A DNA stretch of 24,742 nucleotides from the NCBI GenBank assembly GCA_945906715.1, contig CAMDRK010000007.1:1-24742 (forward strand), read 5' to 3'. Made by a program: the position numbers and the translations under genes. Below, in pieces: positions 1 to 7,578 of this stretch. How positions within the stretch are numbered: the stretch's first letter is position 1; every line of letters starts with the position of its first letter. Under the pieces are notes generated by a model, which saw only the letters and a program-made list of their open reading frames with translations, was not told the origin of the DNA and made no database searches. The DNA comes from Nitrospira lenta (GTDB lineage: Bacteria > Nitrospirota > Nitrospiria > Nitrospirales > Nitrospiraceae).

Positions 1-217
1 CAGCTGACTGCTCCAATATGCCTTCCGTCTGACGGGCCTTATCCATCGGTGTCTTTATAGCATCCACCGCAGCCTGCCCCGCTGCTTGCGTCGCCGCACT
101 GCCGGACGCAGCCGCAGCCTTTGCCTTTTTCGCCGGCGTCTCCTGACTACAACCGAGTAGTCCCACCATCGCCAGCAACCCGGCTACGAATAACCAACTG
201 CATCTAGATTTCTTCAT
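1..217 (-). CDS. Lipoprotein, N-terminal part (runs off the left edge)
   Basis: This is the first 72 codons of a leftward gene. The protein begins MKKSRCSWLFVAGLLAMVGL and continues LGCSQE: a basic n-region, a hydrophobic core and a lipobox (LLGC), so it should be lipidated on the cysteine at about residue 22 and held in the membrane facing the periplasm. The mature part visible is rich in Ala, Lys and Gln (AKKAKAAAASGSAATQAAGQ), a low-complexity linker typical of small lipoproteins. The start is well supported: AAGGAG lies 6 nt upstream of the ATG. No functional domain can be seen before the edge. It is divergent from the gene at 483, with a repeat-rich gap between them. Confidence 0.75.
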   Translation of the reverse strand, partial: MKKSRCSWLFVAGLLAMVGLLGCSQETPAKKAKAAAASGSAATQAAGQAAVDAIKTPMDKARQTEGILEQSA

Positions 218-237
218 CGCAATCTCCTTAGCGACCT

Positions 238-366
238 CACAATTCAACATTCATAACTATTCAGGTAGATAGGCTGAAGGCTTTTAGGGGTTACGCAGGG
301 ACGATTCATAACCTTCAGCCTGAACCCCTGAGTCGTTACCAACATTGACCATTCACCATTTCCCAT
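238..366. repeat. Heptad-periodic arms enclosing a short copy of the GGTAACG-type repeat
   Basis: Two 7-bp-periodic stretches flank a repeat copy. The left one (238-258) has units CACAATT, CAACATT, CATAACT; the right one (343-366) has CATTGAC, CATTCAC, CATTTCC. Between them (about 259-340) lies a shortened copy of the family at 5506, 13544 and 16126: it begins with TTCAGGTAGATAGGCTGAAGG and ends CCTGAGTCGTTACC, the reverse complement of the usual left end. Its centre differs from the other copies and contains GTTACGCAGGGACGATTC, which resembles a stretch near 23505. Confidence 0.7.
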
Positions 367-430
367 GCTGTCCTTATGCAATCGTACTCGTGAGGCACCG
401 AACCGACAATATAATGCTGAAACAACTTCT

Positions 431-459
431 TTGCTCGCCGAACCTGTCTCCGCTATAAT
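431..459 (+). promoter_or_regulatory. Sigma-70-type promoter for the gene at 483
   Basis: A perfect TATAAT (454-459) is preceded after 17 bp by TTGCTC (431-436), which keeps only the TTG of the -35 consensus. Transcription would start near 466, giving a leader of about 17 nt that carries the GGGAG ribosome site. The -10 and spacing are strong, the -35 weak. Confidence 0.55.
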
Positions 460-482
460 CCCGCGACTGAACGGGAGATTTT

Positions 483-1346
483 ATGGTCACCGCCAACCAA
501 GAACAGCAATCGCAGCTTCGCCAACTTGCCGAACTCATACTGGCTGTCGCGGGAGAATCCGTGACTGTCATAAAACGGAGCGCCCCCGAGCGGGCCTTAA
601 AATTGAAACGCCAAGATGAATGGGGTATCTACCTTGAGTTTCTCAAGGTCATATTTAATCTCACTGATCGGCTCTCTGCCCTACACCTGCCGGTCAAAGA
701 CCAGCCTCAGTTCATGGACAGCCTTGAAGATGCCGTGACCCTGCAATTGAAGAATGTGTTGGAACCAGCATTCGGTTCTGGCTCCGATCAAACGGAACTT
801 ATGCTCACAGTCGGTACAGCGGTGGCGGAGAGTCGGCAGACCTATGAGCGGTTTCGGTTCCTCGTTACTGAAGACAGTCCCGTGAAAGAGGAAATGTTGA
901 AAGCCTTTGGCGGGCGAGTCGCCGACGCAATGGGAATCGCGGAAAACGCGCAAGTATCCTCCGCCGCAACGCTCTGCGCGAGCGCCGTGATTCCAGCCAT
1001 TAAAGCCATCTTGGCCGGAGATCTCCCTCCAGCCGCTACAGTCGGTACAGAGGTCCCCGTGGCGACCCATACCCCGTCCGCCTCACCACTCACCACCGCG
1101 ATGCCTAGCCCCCAAGGTCCGACAGGTAACGAAATTAAACTGGTGAGCGTCATTTCGACCGTTACCGGAGAAGAAGTGGAAACCCGGTGGGGACTCCATC
1201 CTCGATTTCGACAAGATCTTCCCCCGGAGGACATGCAACAAATCGCTAAGCTCATGAACCGAGTTGCTAAAATACTTGGCGAACGATATGCCTCCGTGGC
1301 ATTCTCAGACGAATGGACAACGTGGCATAAGGCCGGTCACGCTTGA
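483..1346 (+). CDS. Conserved-looking protein of unknown function, 287 aa
   Basis: I do not recognise the family. The ATG is preceded by GGGAG with a 5-nt spacer, and a TATAAT promoter lies just upstream. Predicted soluble: no signal peptide and no membrane segment. The N-terminal two thirds (residues 1-180) look helical and mixed charged (LRQLAELILAVAG, EWGIYLEFLKVIFNLTDRL). Residues about 185-220 form a Pro/Thr/Ser/Ala-rich linker, and the last 65 residues are a second compact unit (VISTVTGEEVETRWGLHPRF, then DMQQIAKLMNRVAKILGERY). The layout suggests two domains joined by a flexible linker. It is followed by a heptad-type intergenic element and glgP, so co-transcription is possible but not shown. 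Confidence 0.7.
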   Translation: MVTANQEQQSQLRQLAELILAVAGESVTVIKRSAPERALKLKRQDEWGIYLEFLKVIFNLTDRLSALHLPVKDQPQFMDSLEDAVTLQLKNVLEPAFGSGSDQTELMLTVGTAVAESRQTYERFRFLVTEDSPVKEEMLKAFGGRVADAMGIAENAQVSSAATLCASAVIPAIKAILAGDLPPAATVGTEVPVATHTPSASPLTTAMPSPQGPTGNEIKLVSVISTVTGEEVETRWGLHPRFRQDLPPEDMQQIAKLMNRVAKILGERYASVAFSDEWTTWHKAGHA

Positions 1347-1361
1347 CCACACCCCAAAACC

Positions 1362-1449
1362 GTAAAAGGTAAGACGTGAACGCTGAAACGTGGGGCGACC
1401 GAGTCTGTTTCCCCCGCAACCTTTTACGTCTAACGTTTGACGTTTAACG
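1362..1449. repeat. Two-armed 7-bp-periodic intergenic element before glgP
   Basis: The left arm (1362-1396) reads as consecutive 7-mers GTAAAAG, GTAAGAC, GTGAACG, CTGAAAC, GTGGGGC. The right arm (1426-1449) is ACGTCTA, ACGTTTG, ACGTTTA, ACG. The arms are partly complementary (CGTAAAAGGT against ACCTTTTACG; GTGGGG against CCCCCG), so an imperfect hairpin can form. The right arm ends 5 nt before the GGAGGAGG ribosome site of glgP. Confidence 0.7.
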
Positions 1450-1465
1450 AATCGGAGGAGGTTCA

Positions 1466-3625
1466 GTGGACAACTCGCGGACAGCAGCCGACTTACCGAA
1501 CGGCATTCCAGCCAGTCTCTCCCGTCTCAAGGAATTGGCGTCGAATCTTTGGTGGAGTTGGACTCCGGAAGCCCGTCGGCTCTTTGAATACATCGATCCG
1601 ACCCTCTGGGTACTGACCCATCACAACCCGGTGAAACTCCTGGCTGATGTCAGGGGGGCTCGACTCATCCACCTCGCCGAAGACCCCTCGTACATGCGGA
1701 TGTACTCTGCTGCCCTCAAGACCTACGACGAGTATCGTCAGAATGGACACAGTTGGTTTAAAACACAGCACAGCGATTTGAAAGCCCCTACCATCGCCTA
1801 CTTTTCTGCGGAATTTGGCCTCCACCGATCCATTCCTATCTATAGCGGTGGTCTCGGCATTCTTGCCGGAGACCATTGCAAGGAGGCCAGCGATCTCGGT
1901 GTGCCCCTGGTAGGGGTAGGATTCATGTACCCGCAAGGATATTTTCGGCAGAGGATCACACCAGAAGGATGGCAAGAGGCGGCCTACGCCCCCTTCAACC
2001 AAGCAGAATCGCCGATTCATCCCGCCCTCACTCCATCGGGAGATCCATGCAGGATTACGGTCGAGATCGGCAGCCGGGTCGTGGCGGCAGCCGTCTGGAA
2101 AGTGCTCGTTGGACGGGTACCCCTCTACCTCATCGACACAGACGTCCCGGAGAATAGTCCAGAAAACCGAGCCCTCTCGGCTCGCTTATATGGTGGCGAT
2201 CAGGAGATGCGCCTCTGTCAGGAGTTTCTGTTGGGTATCGGCGGTGTCCGAATGCTTCGTGCATTGGGCATCGCACCCACGGTCTGGCATGCGAATGAAG
2301 GCCACTCCGCCTTCCTCACGTTGGAGCGCATTCGCGAATTGATCCAGAAGGGATCGACACACGCGGACGCCTGCGAGACCATCCGCCAGAGCACGGTGTT
2401 TACCACTCATACACCGGTGCCGGCCGGTCACGACGTATTTCCCCATCACCTCATGGACCGGTACTTCGCCGGCTACTGGGAACAGTTGGGCCTCTCGCGA
2501 GAAGACTTCCTTCGCCTGGGGGACACCCCTGAATCCCAAGGGCAGGGCTTCAACATGACGGCACTCGCCATCCGGCTGGCCGCCCATGTGAACGGAGTCA
2601 GTCGTGAGCACGGTCGAGTCTCGCGAGAAATGTGGCGGCATATGTGGCCTGGACTACCGACCGAGCAAATCCCGATCCGCAGCGTGACCAACGGCATCCA
2701 TGCGCCGACCTGGATCGCGCCGGAACTCAACCAACTCTACGGCAAGCATCTCGGCCCGGATTGGGCGGAGAAATGCGACGATAAAGCGATGTGGCAACGG
2801 GTCATGGATATTCCGGACCAGGAACTCTGGACCGTACGCCAAACCATGAAACGCAAACTCATGAGTTTCATCCGTGAACGGGCCAGGAGCGGCTGGATGC
2901 AAGGCCAGCTCCAAGCCTCGCAGGTTCTGACACGAGGCACATTGCTCGACCCTGAAGCGCTCACCATCGGCTTCGCCAGGCGGTTTGCCACCTACAAGCG
3001 GGCGACTCTGTTGTTCCGCGATCTCGAACGGCTAAAACGATTACTCCATAACCAGTGGCGCCCCGTCCAATTGATTTTTGCCGGCAAGGCCCATCCAGCC
3101 GATGAGCCCGGTCGCTATTTCATTCATGAAGTCTTGCGTTTTTGCGACGACCACCAGTTGGGTGGGCACGTAGCGTTCGTAGAGAACTACGATATGCATA
3201 TGGCGAAGTTCCTCGTCCAAGGGGTCGACATTTGGCTCAATACTCCACGCTTTCCCTTGGAGGCAAGCGGAACCAGCGGGCAAAAGGCCGCGCTCAACGG
3301 CGTCATCAACCTTAGTGTCCTCGATGGATGGTGGCCTGAAGGGTTTAATGGAGCCAACGGATGGGGCATTGAGCCCTTGGTTGGGAACCAGGACATTCAG
3401 GCCCAGGACGAACATGACGCGCAACAGCTCTACCGCATACTGGAACAAGAGGCGACTTCCCTCTACTACCAACGAGACCTGGACGGGATACCCCGTGGCT
3501 GGTTGCAGCTTATGAAGGAAAGTCTTCGAACCAATGCTCCCCGCTTCTGCACCAAACGGATGGTCAAGGAGTACGTCGATACGATGTATGCGCCAGCCAT
3601 GGTCCGTGCGCCTTCGGCATGGTAA
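1466..3625 (+). CDS. glgP: Alpha-glucan (glycogen/maltodextrin) phosphorylase
   Basis: This is a GT35 enzyme releasing glucose-1-phosphate from alpha-1,4-glucans with pyridoxal phosphate, in cytosolic glycogen breakdown. The N-terminus (residues about 12-60, LKELASNLWWSWTPEARRLF) is the DUF3417-type cap of the short bacterial/archaeal branch (TIGR02094-like) rather than the E. coli GlgP/MalP branch. Typical motifs follow: YFSAEFGLHRSIPIYSGGLG, VWHANEGHSAFL and FARRFATYKRATL. Near the C-terminus is the PLP site EASGTSGQKAALNG, with the PLP lysine at about residue 607. At 719 aa it is shorter than many relatives (about 820-850 aa), but all core motifs are present. The start is GTG, supported by GGAGGAGG with a 4-nt spacer. 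Its stop overlaps the first possible ATG of the next gene, suggesting one transcription unit. Confidence 0.95.
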   Translation: MDNSRTAADLPNGIPASLSRLKELASNLWWSWTPEARRLFEYIDPTLWVLTHHNPVKLLADVRGARLIHLAEDPSYMRMYSAALKTYDEYRQNGHSWFKTQHSDLKAPTIAYFSAEFGLHRSIPIYSGGLGILAGDHCKEASDLGVPLVGVGFMYPQGYFRQRITPEGWQEAAYAPFNQAESPIHPALTPSGDPCRITVEIGSRVVAAAVWKVLVGRVPLYLIDTDVPENSPENRALSARLYGGDQEMRLCQEFLLGIGGVRMLRALGIAPTVWHANEGHSAFLTLERIRELIQKGSTHADACETIRQSTVFTTHTPVPAGHDVFPHHLMDRYFAGYWEQLGLSREDFLRLGDTPESQGQGFNMTALAIRLAAHVNGVSREHGRVSREMWRHMWPGLPTEQIPIRSVTNGIHAPTWIAPELNQLYGKHLGPDWAEKCDDKAMWQRVMDIPDQELWTVRQTMKRKLMSFIRERARSGWMQGQLQASQVLTRGTLLDPEALTIGFARRFATYKRATLLFRDLERLKRLLHNQWRPVQLIFAGKAHPADEPGRYFIHEVLRFCDDHQLGGHVAFVENYDMHMAKFLVQGVDIWLNTPRFPLEASGTSGQKAALNGVINLSVLDGWWPEGFNGANGWGIEPLVGNQDIQAQDEHDAQQLYRILEQEATSLYYQRDLDGIPRGWLQLMKESLRTNAPRFCTKRMVKEYVDTMYAPAMVRAPSAW

Positions 3626-5025
3626 GGGGTCGTGAATCGTTAACCGTGAAAGGTTTCGGAGGAAGAGTACTGCAGCTGCTTCTGCCGCTCACGCTTGGGT
3701 CGATTATCATAACCCTCCCCCTATCGGAAGCAGGGACGTCAAAAGCGCAGCCCGGCTCAGCGCTCGAACGTGAGGCCACAGAATTCTTCAACCGTGCTGA
3801 ATACGGCCAGGTTCTGAAGCTCTGGCAGTCGCTTCCACCTGAAACCGCCACATCGAAACCGTTTATCCGCCTGGCCTTCCAGAGCTCCCTCAAACTAGGG
3901 CGACCGGAAGAGGCCCTCACTCTCTATCAACGGCTAGTCCCTATAGATCAACCGGATGATCCGGCCCTGCTACGGCCCTTGTCGCTCAGCTTTCTGACGA
4001 GCCACGTCCGCGACTCACAGGAATATGTGCGGATCGCGGCCTACACCATCCTGGCTGAACTCGGCCTCCCGGAAACACAAGCCGTCCTGGAAGATGGACT
4101 GCTCGACGCATCGGTCCTGGTACGGGCTCGCTCCGCAGACGCTATCGGCAAAGCTGGACTTGCTGGGAAGTCCGGCCCCTTGCGGCGGGCCCTGAACGAC
4201 GCGATGCCCGCCGTGCGAATTGCCGCCATGAACGCGCTCAGTGAAGCCCATGTCACCGACATCATGCCCTACCTCATCGAGGTGGCAAGAGTCGACGACG
4301 GGCCTGAAGCCGTATTCGCCTATGCCGCACTGTATCGGCTCGGCAAACAGGACATGCTGACCGACATCACCGGAGCGGTGACGCTTCCGGACCCCGAGAT
4401 CCGCATGGCAGCCTTAGGAGCATTGGGGAGGCTGAAGCGCCCATCCAGTCTCTCGGTCCTGAGCCAGGGCGTGTACGACCCTGAGCCATCGGTTCGCGCG
4501 TTTGCCGCCGGCGCGTTGGGAGACTATGGACAAGCCGGAGGCGTTGCGCCACTCACCCATGCCCTAGGTGACGAAAGCGCGCACGTGCGGGCAGTGGCAG
4601 CGACGAGTCTTGGGCGGCTGGGAATTCGCGACAATCTCCCATTGTTGCGGGTTCTCACGCGCGATGCCAATATGCAGGTACGGGCCAGCGCGGTAGAAGG
4701 CTTGCTTCGATTGGGCGACACATCGGCTGTCTTGCTTGCCGCAGACTTGGCGAAACACGCGGACCCTTCTATCCGAGCAGCGGCAGCCCATACGCTGGCT
4801 GCCACCTCCGACAAGCAAGGGGTGGCCATCCTGCAGACGCTCCTGCAAGACCAACAGCCACAACCTCGTCTCCTGGCGGCAAAAGCACTCGGCAAGATCG
4901 GCGCACCGGTGATGCCGCTGCTCAAAAAAACCTTGCGAGACTCGGATCTCTCCATTCGTTTAGCTGCCGCAGGCAGTCTGCTCCAACAGCTACGCCGATC
5001 GGCAACGGCCCCCAGATCTCGCTAG
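3619..5025 (+). CDS. Exported HEAT-repeat protein with TPR-like N-terminus
   Basis: The protein has a hydrophobic leader (LLLPLTLGSIIITLPLSEAG) and probably acts outside the cytoplasmic membrane. Residues about 50-110 look like a TPR-type helical pair (EFFNRAEYGQVLKLWQSLP; EEALTLYQRLVP). From about residue 125 to the end there are about ten PBS-lyase-type HEAT repeats with the recurring pattern VRxxAAxxLGxLG, a scaffold for protein-protein contacts; no catalytic motif is seen. The start is uncertain. The first ATG (3619) overlaps the glgP stop and has no ribosome site, and the codons after it (3631-3658) are a heptad-repeat stretch like those in true intergenic gaps. GGAGGAA at 3658-3664 followed by an in-frame CTG at 3670 is a good alternative; GTG at 3646 is another. 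Confidence 0.8.
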   Translation: MVRGRESLTVKGFGGRVLQLLLPLTLGSIIITLPLSEAGTSKAQPGSALEREATEFFNRAEYGQVLKLWQSLPPETATSKPFIRLAFQSSLKLGRPEEALTLYQRLVPIDQPDDPALLRPLSLSFLTSHVRDSQEYVRIAAYTILAELGLPETQAVLEDGLLDASVLVRARSADAIGKAGLAGKSGPLRRALNDAMPAVRIAAMNALSEAHVTDIMPYLIEVARVDDGPEAVFAYAALYRLGKQDMLTDITGAVTLPDPEIRMAALGALGRLKRPSSLSVLSQGVYDPEPSVRAFAAGALGDYGQAGGVAPLTHALGDESAHVRAVAATSLGRLGIRDNLPLLRVLTRDANMQVRASAVEGLLRLGDTSAVLLAADLAKHADPSIRAAAAHTLAATSDKQGVAILQTLLQDQQPQPRLLAAKALGKIGAPVMPLLKKTLRDSDLSIRLAAAGSLLQQLRRSATAPRSR

Positions 5026-5045
5026 CTGAGAGGATTGCGTCCACA

Positions 5046-5501
5046 ATGTGGAAATTCGTCGCCGTTCTTGTCTTGGCTGCCGCGTCGTTCGGTCTCGGGT
5101 TTTATTTTGGCCAACGTCCGGTCGGCACATTGCCACAAACGGTCTCAGACCTCCAACATTCCCTCAAAGACACCTCGCGCAACATCATCGACACGACGAT
5201 GGGAATCGAGAGAGACCTGCGCAGGCGCCAGGGACTGATCGAAGCCAAATCACGGGTGGTGCAGGCGAAATCTGAATTGTTCGATAAACACCTTGGGGAG
5301 GCCGCCAAACAACTGGGTGAAGCATCCGAGACGCTGGACAATGTCACGAAGGGCGCAAAGCCAGACGAGACAATCCTCGCCCTCCTGGCGCTGACCGGAA
5401 CGCTTCGAGAAGTGCAGCTGGAATTGTCGATGGGGAAATCGGTATCGATGAAACGGCTTAATGAAATTCAGCGGGAAGTAGATCGGCAGCTGAACAAATA
5501 G
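5046..5501 (+). CDS. Small membrane-anchored helical (coiled-coil) protein, 151 aa
   Basis: Residues 2-22 (WKFVAVLVLAAASFGLGFYF) form one membrane segment or uncleaved signal anchor. The rest is charged and strongly helical, with long Glu/Lys/Gln/Leu runs (RDLRRRQGLIEAKSRVVQAK, FDKHLGEAAKQLGEASETLD), consistent with a coiled coil outside the membrane. No enzymatic motif is visible and I do not recognise a named family. GAGAGGA lies about 11 nt upstream of the ATG. The gene begins 20 nt after the HEAT-repeat gene, so the two are probably co-transcribed, and a structural or scaffold role with it is an inference from position only. It ends just before two intergenic repeats that face a convergent gene. 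Confidence 0.75.
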   Translation: MWKFVAVLVLAAASFGLGFYFGQRPVGTLPQTVSDLQHSLKDTSRNIIDTTMGIERDLRRRQGLIEAKSRVVQAKSELFDKHLGEAAKQLGEASETLDNVTKGAKPDETILALLALTGTLREVQLELSMGKSVSMKRLNEIQREVDRQLNK

Positions 5502-5505
5502 CCTA

Positions 5506-5610
5506 GCTACCCAGGTAGATAGGCTGAAGGGGTTCAGGCTGAAGGCTTTTAGGCCGAAGACTGAAGGCCAGATTTCCGAGCATTTCAGCCTAAATACCTG
5601 AGAAGATACC
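5506..5610 (+). repeat. GGTAACG-type intergenic repeat, copy 2
   Basis: It starts CCAGGTAGATAGGCTGAAGG, carries the internal GGGGTTCAGGCTGAAGG and ACTGAAGGCC segments, and ends CTGAGAAGATACC. It aligns closely along its length with copies at 13544-13660 and, inverted, 16126-16235. The first half (GGCTGAAGG repeats) and the second half (TTTCAGCC) are complementary, so it can fold on itself. Confidence 0.8.
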
Positions 5611-5618
5611 CAATATCA

Positions 5619-5779
5619 GGATGCTCAAAAAGGCTGTCAGCAAGGCCGCAGCGAACTATCACTTAAATGGGGTGGCTGGGATAATCCCAACTGCGCGCGT
5701 CCAACGAGGGCCTTCTCAGGCCGCGCGTTGCGCGAGCACGGGGATTGTCCCAGCTACCCCAGCCTCCTTTTTCAGCATC
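5619..5779. repeat. Palindromic element with GATGCT/AAAAAGG inverted ends, between convergent genes
   Basis: The left end GATGCTCAAAAAGG (5620-5633) is matched at the right end by CCTTTTTCAGCATC (5766-5779), 13 of 14 positions paired. Inside are nested complementary segments, including TGGGATAATCCCA against TGGGGATTGTCCCAGC-like sequence, and CGCGCG/CGCGCAACG stretches. The right end touches the TGA stop (5778-5780) of the leftward HEAT-repeat gene. A longer relative lies at 14222-14537, also at a convergent junction. Confidence 0.75.
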
Positions 5780-6590
5780 ATGCGGGTTGTTTCTTCCACT
5801 TCGCCAACATCCGCTCCACCCGCATCCGGACTACCATATCCGGATCCTTCATCAACGGCTTGATCGCTTCTCGGCCCCGGTCATCGCCAATCGCTTCGAG
5901 CGCCGCCGCTGACGTCAAGCGGGTAAACCAATCGCTGTCGGCGAGCATATCGATCAGAGGGTCGATCGCCTTGGCATCTTTGATTCGCCCCAAGGCCAGC
6001 ACCGCTTGCTTCCGAACCATTTCGTCTTTGTCTTTTAGCGCTGTGACCAATCGCGTCAACGCCGGTTCACCCAACGCGACCAACGCGTTGAGCGCATCGT
6101 CTTTGAACTCATCATTTTTCAGCTGAAGCATCAACGGATCGAGCACCCGCTCGTCGCGAATCTTCCCTAGTGCGGCAAGCGCATACTTTCGGACGTCCCA
6201 ATCGCGGAGCAACTTGATCAGTGATTCAACGGCGGGAGAACCGATCTGCCCCAACCCCTCGATCGCCACTTCCCGAACTTGCCAGTCACCGTCGCGCAAC
6301 GCATGACACAGCGGTTCCACACAACGCTCATCACCCATTTCACCGAGAGTAATAGCGGCCTCACGGCGGACCACCCAATCAGGATCCTTGAGCAGGTCGA
6401 TCTGGATCTCGATCTCATCCTTGACCTGCTCTTCTTCGAGGGCGACCTGCTCAGTCGGTTCCGCTGTCAGCTCTGCCGATACCTGGGGCACCCCTGTAAA
6501 CTCCGCCGCCACCTGATCGGTCAATGCATCGGTCACCGTCTCTGAAACGGCTGGAATCGCGCCTTCTTCTGTGGGTCGTGATGGTTCCAT
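5778..6590 (-). CDS. HEAT-repeat (PBS-lyase-type) protein, 270 aa
   Basis: No signal peptide is visible, so it is probably cytosolic, unlike the HEAT protein at 3619. Residues 1-60 are acidic and low-complexity (EPTEQVALEEEQVKDEIEIQ). Residues about 62-265 contain six to seven HEAT repeats, each with the pattern DxxWxVRxxAxxxLGxxGD followed by xxxPLxxxLxD; DPDWVVRREAAITLGEMGDE is the clearest. Such proteins serve as helical scaffolds; in cyanobacteria relatives are bilin lyases, but nothing here suggests a phycobilin role. The ATG has AAGGT 8 nt upstream. The small basic gene at 6850-6641 precedes it by 50 nt on the same strand, so they are probably one transcript. The stop abuts a palindromic repeat that could act as a terminator. 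Confidence 0.85.
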   Translation of the reverse strand: MEPSRPTEEGAIPAVSETVTDALTDQVAAEFTGVPQVSAELTAEPTEQVALEEEQVKDEIEIQIDLLKDPDWVVRREAAITLGEMGDERCVEPLCHALRDGDWQVREVAIEGLGQIGSPAVESLIKLLRDWDVRKYALAALGKIRDERVLDPLMLQLKNDEFKDDALNALVALGEPALTRLVTALKDKDEMVRKQAVLALGRIKDAKAIDPLIDMLADSDWFTRLTSAAALEAIGDDRGREAIKPLMKDPDMVVRMRVERMLAKWKKQPA

Positions 6591-6640
6591 ACCTACTACC
6601 TTAATGATTCACTTTCCCGTCAAATGTCCGGACAGAACAA

Positions 6641-6850
6641 CTACTTTGCAGCAGGAGCAGCCGTCTTCTTGCTCGCGGAATTCTTCTTGCGTAGCGCTAC
6701 CGTACGCCGCTTCCGTTGTACACGTCGCAGCCGTTTCTTCAATGAACGAAGGGCCTCATCCTCTTTTGAATCCTTGTGATCGGCCACCTTCGCCGCCACC
6801 TTCTTTTTCAGTCTGGTTTCGTCCGATTCACTCGTCGTTTTCTTTGCCAT
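6641..6850 (-). CDS. Small Lys/Arg-rich protein, 69 aa
   Basis: A very basic short protein: almost a third of residues are Lys or Arg, concentrated in RLKKKVAAKV and LKKRLRRVQRKRRTVALRKK, with an Ala/Lys C-terminal tail (SASKKTAAPAAK). The composition resembles histone H1-like or ribosome/nucleic-acid-binding small proteins, but I see no family motif, so nucleic-acid binding is an inference from charge. AGGGAGG lies about 11 nt before the ATG, and a TTGACA/TAAACT promoter lies upstream on the same strand. It is followed after 50 nt by the HEAT-repeat gene. Confidence 0.65.
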   Translation of the reverse strand: MAKKTTSESDETRLKKKVAAKVADHKDSKEDEALRSLKKRLRRVQRKRRTVALRKKNSASKKTAAPAAK

Positions 6851-6916
6851 CCGAATTCGAGCCTCCCTATATACCGCATGATCAAGATTGTTTCCCAGCT
6901 CCCAGCGGGATTTGGC

Positions 6917-6946
6917 AGTTTAGTAGAGCGCTTCACACCCTGTCAA
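6917..6946 (-). promoter_or_regulatory. Sigma-70-type promoter for the 6850/6590 leftward genes
   Basis: Read leftward, a perfect TTGACA (6946-6941) is followed after 18 bp by TAAACT (6922-6917; 4 of 6 to TATAAT). The start would be near 6910, about 60 nt before the small basic gene. It lies 55 nt beyond the toxin stop, so the basic/HEAT pair can be expressed apart from the toxin-antitoxin genes. Confidence 0.5.
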
Positions 6947-7001
6947 TCGGAGCTTTTGATCAAGCGCCCCACTGCGGTGGTCCCATCTCTGTGCCTCAGA
7001 G

Positions 7002-7298
7002 TTAGACTCTAGCCTGCCAAATGGCGGGATCTCTGTTGCCATGAAATACCGCCAAGACAACAATGCGATGCTTCTCCGCACGAAAATACACGCTGTAGGG
7101 GAAAAGATTGGCGACGACACGCCGAATGTCCTCGCGAACAACGGTACACTGGAGAGGGTGTTCAGATGCCAGCGATACGCAACGGTCAATTTCAGCCATG
7201 GACTCAAGAGCAAGGCCAAGTCGCTTGCCTTCATACCATGCACTGGCTTCTATGAACTCTGCACTCGCGGCGCGATGAAAAGTGATGGGAAGGCTCAT
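7002..7298 (-). CDS. ParE/RelE-superfamily toxin
   Basis: A 98-aa type II toxin of the ParE/RelE fold. It has the family's usual layout: an N-terminal helix pair (FHRAASAEFIEASAWYEGKR and GLALESMAEIDRCVSL), then the beta-sheet core REDIRRVVANLFPYSVYFRA and the terminal strand HRIVVLAVFHGNRDP, where ParE members typically have an F/H-R-rich end. Full length. Its ATG overlaps the antitoxin stop (ATGA), the usual translational coupling in such modules. Whether it acts on DNA gyrase (ParE) or mRNA (RelE) cannot be read from the sequence; the lack of an obvious RelE catalytic set and the partner type favour ParE-like. Confidence 0.85.
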   Translation of the reverse strand: MSLPITFHRAASAEFIEASAWYEGKRLGLALESMAEIDRCVSLASEHPLQCTVVREDIRRVVANLFPYSVYFRAEKHRIVVLAVFHGNRDPAIWQARV

Positions 7299-7522
7299 GG
7301 CCTGATTTTGGCAAGGGCAGCAGCTTTCACCTCACTCCAAGGAACCACATCGTGAGGGGTCGCCAGATGATCTGCGAGGCGTCGGTCTAGTTCCGTTTTC
7401 TGCGCTTCTGTCAATGGCGGCACGGCACCGCGACTCACGATGCCGTCCCAGATGGCCTCAACCAGCTCGATTTGCTCGTCAATGTCTAGCACGCTTGCTT
7501 GCTGTAAGAGTTGTGTGTTCAT
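7295..7522 (-). CDS. Antitoxin of the addiction-module-component type
   Basis: A 75-aa antitoxin beginning MNTQLLQQASVLDIDEQIEL. The central VEAIWDGI and the C-terminal ATPHDVVPWSEVKAAALAKI match the short antitoxins of the TIGR02574 addiction-module family that pair with ParE toxins; its C-terminal half should wrap the toxin. The start is chosen because GGAG lies 8 nt upstream of this ATG; a longer reading frame extends upstream to 7573 but has no ribosome site. It lies directly upstream of the toxin with a 4-nt overlap. Such pairs are usually autoregulated, but no operator palindrome stands out. Position beside an IS element and a possible attC-like hairpin suggests horizontal acquisition. 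Confidence 0.8.
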   Translation of the reverse strand: MNTQLLQQASVLDIDEQIELVEAIWDGIVSRGAVPPLTEAQKTELDRRLADHLATPHDVVPWSEVKAAALAKIRP

Positions 7523-7578
7523 GATCTGGTCTCCATTCAAATCTAATGCGGCAATTTTAGCGCGTCTCGCCACCCTAT

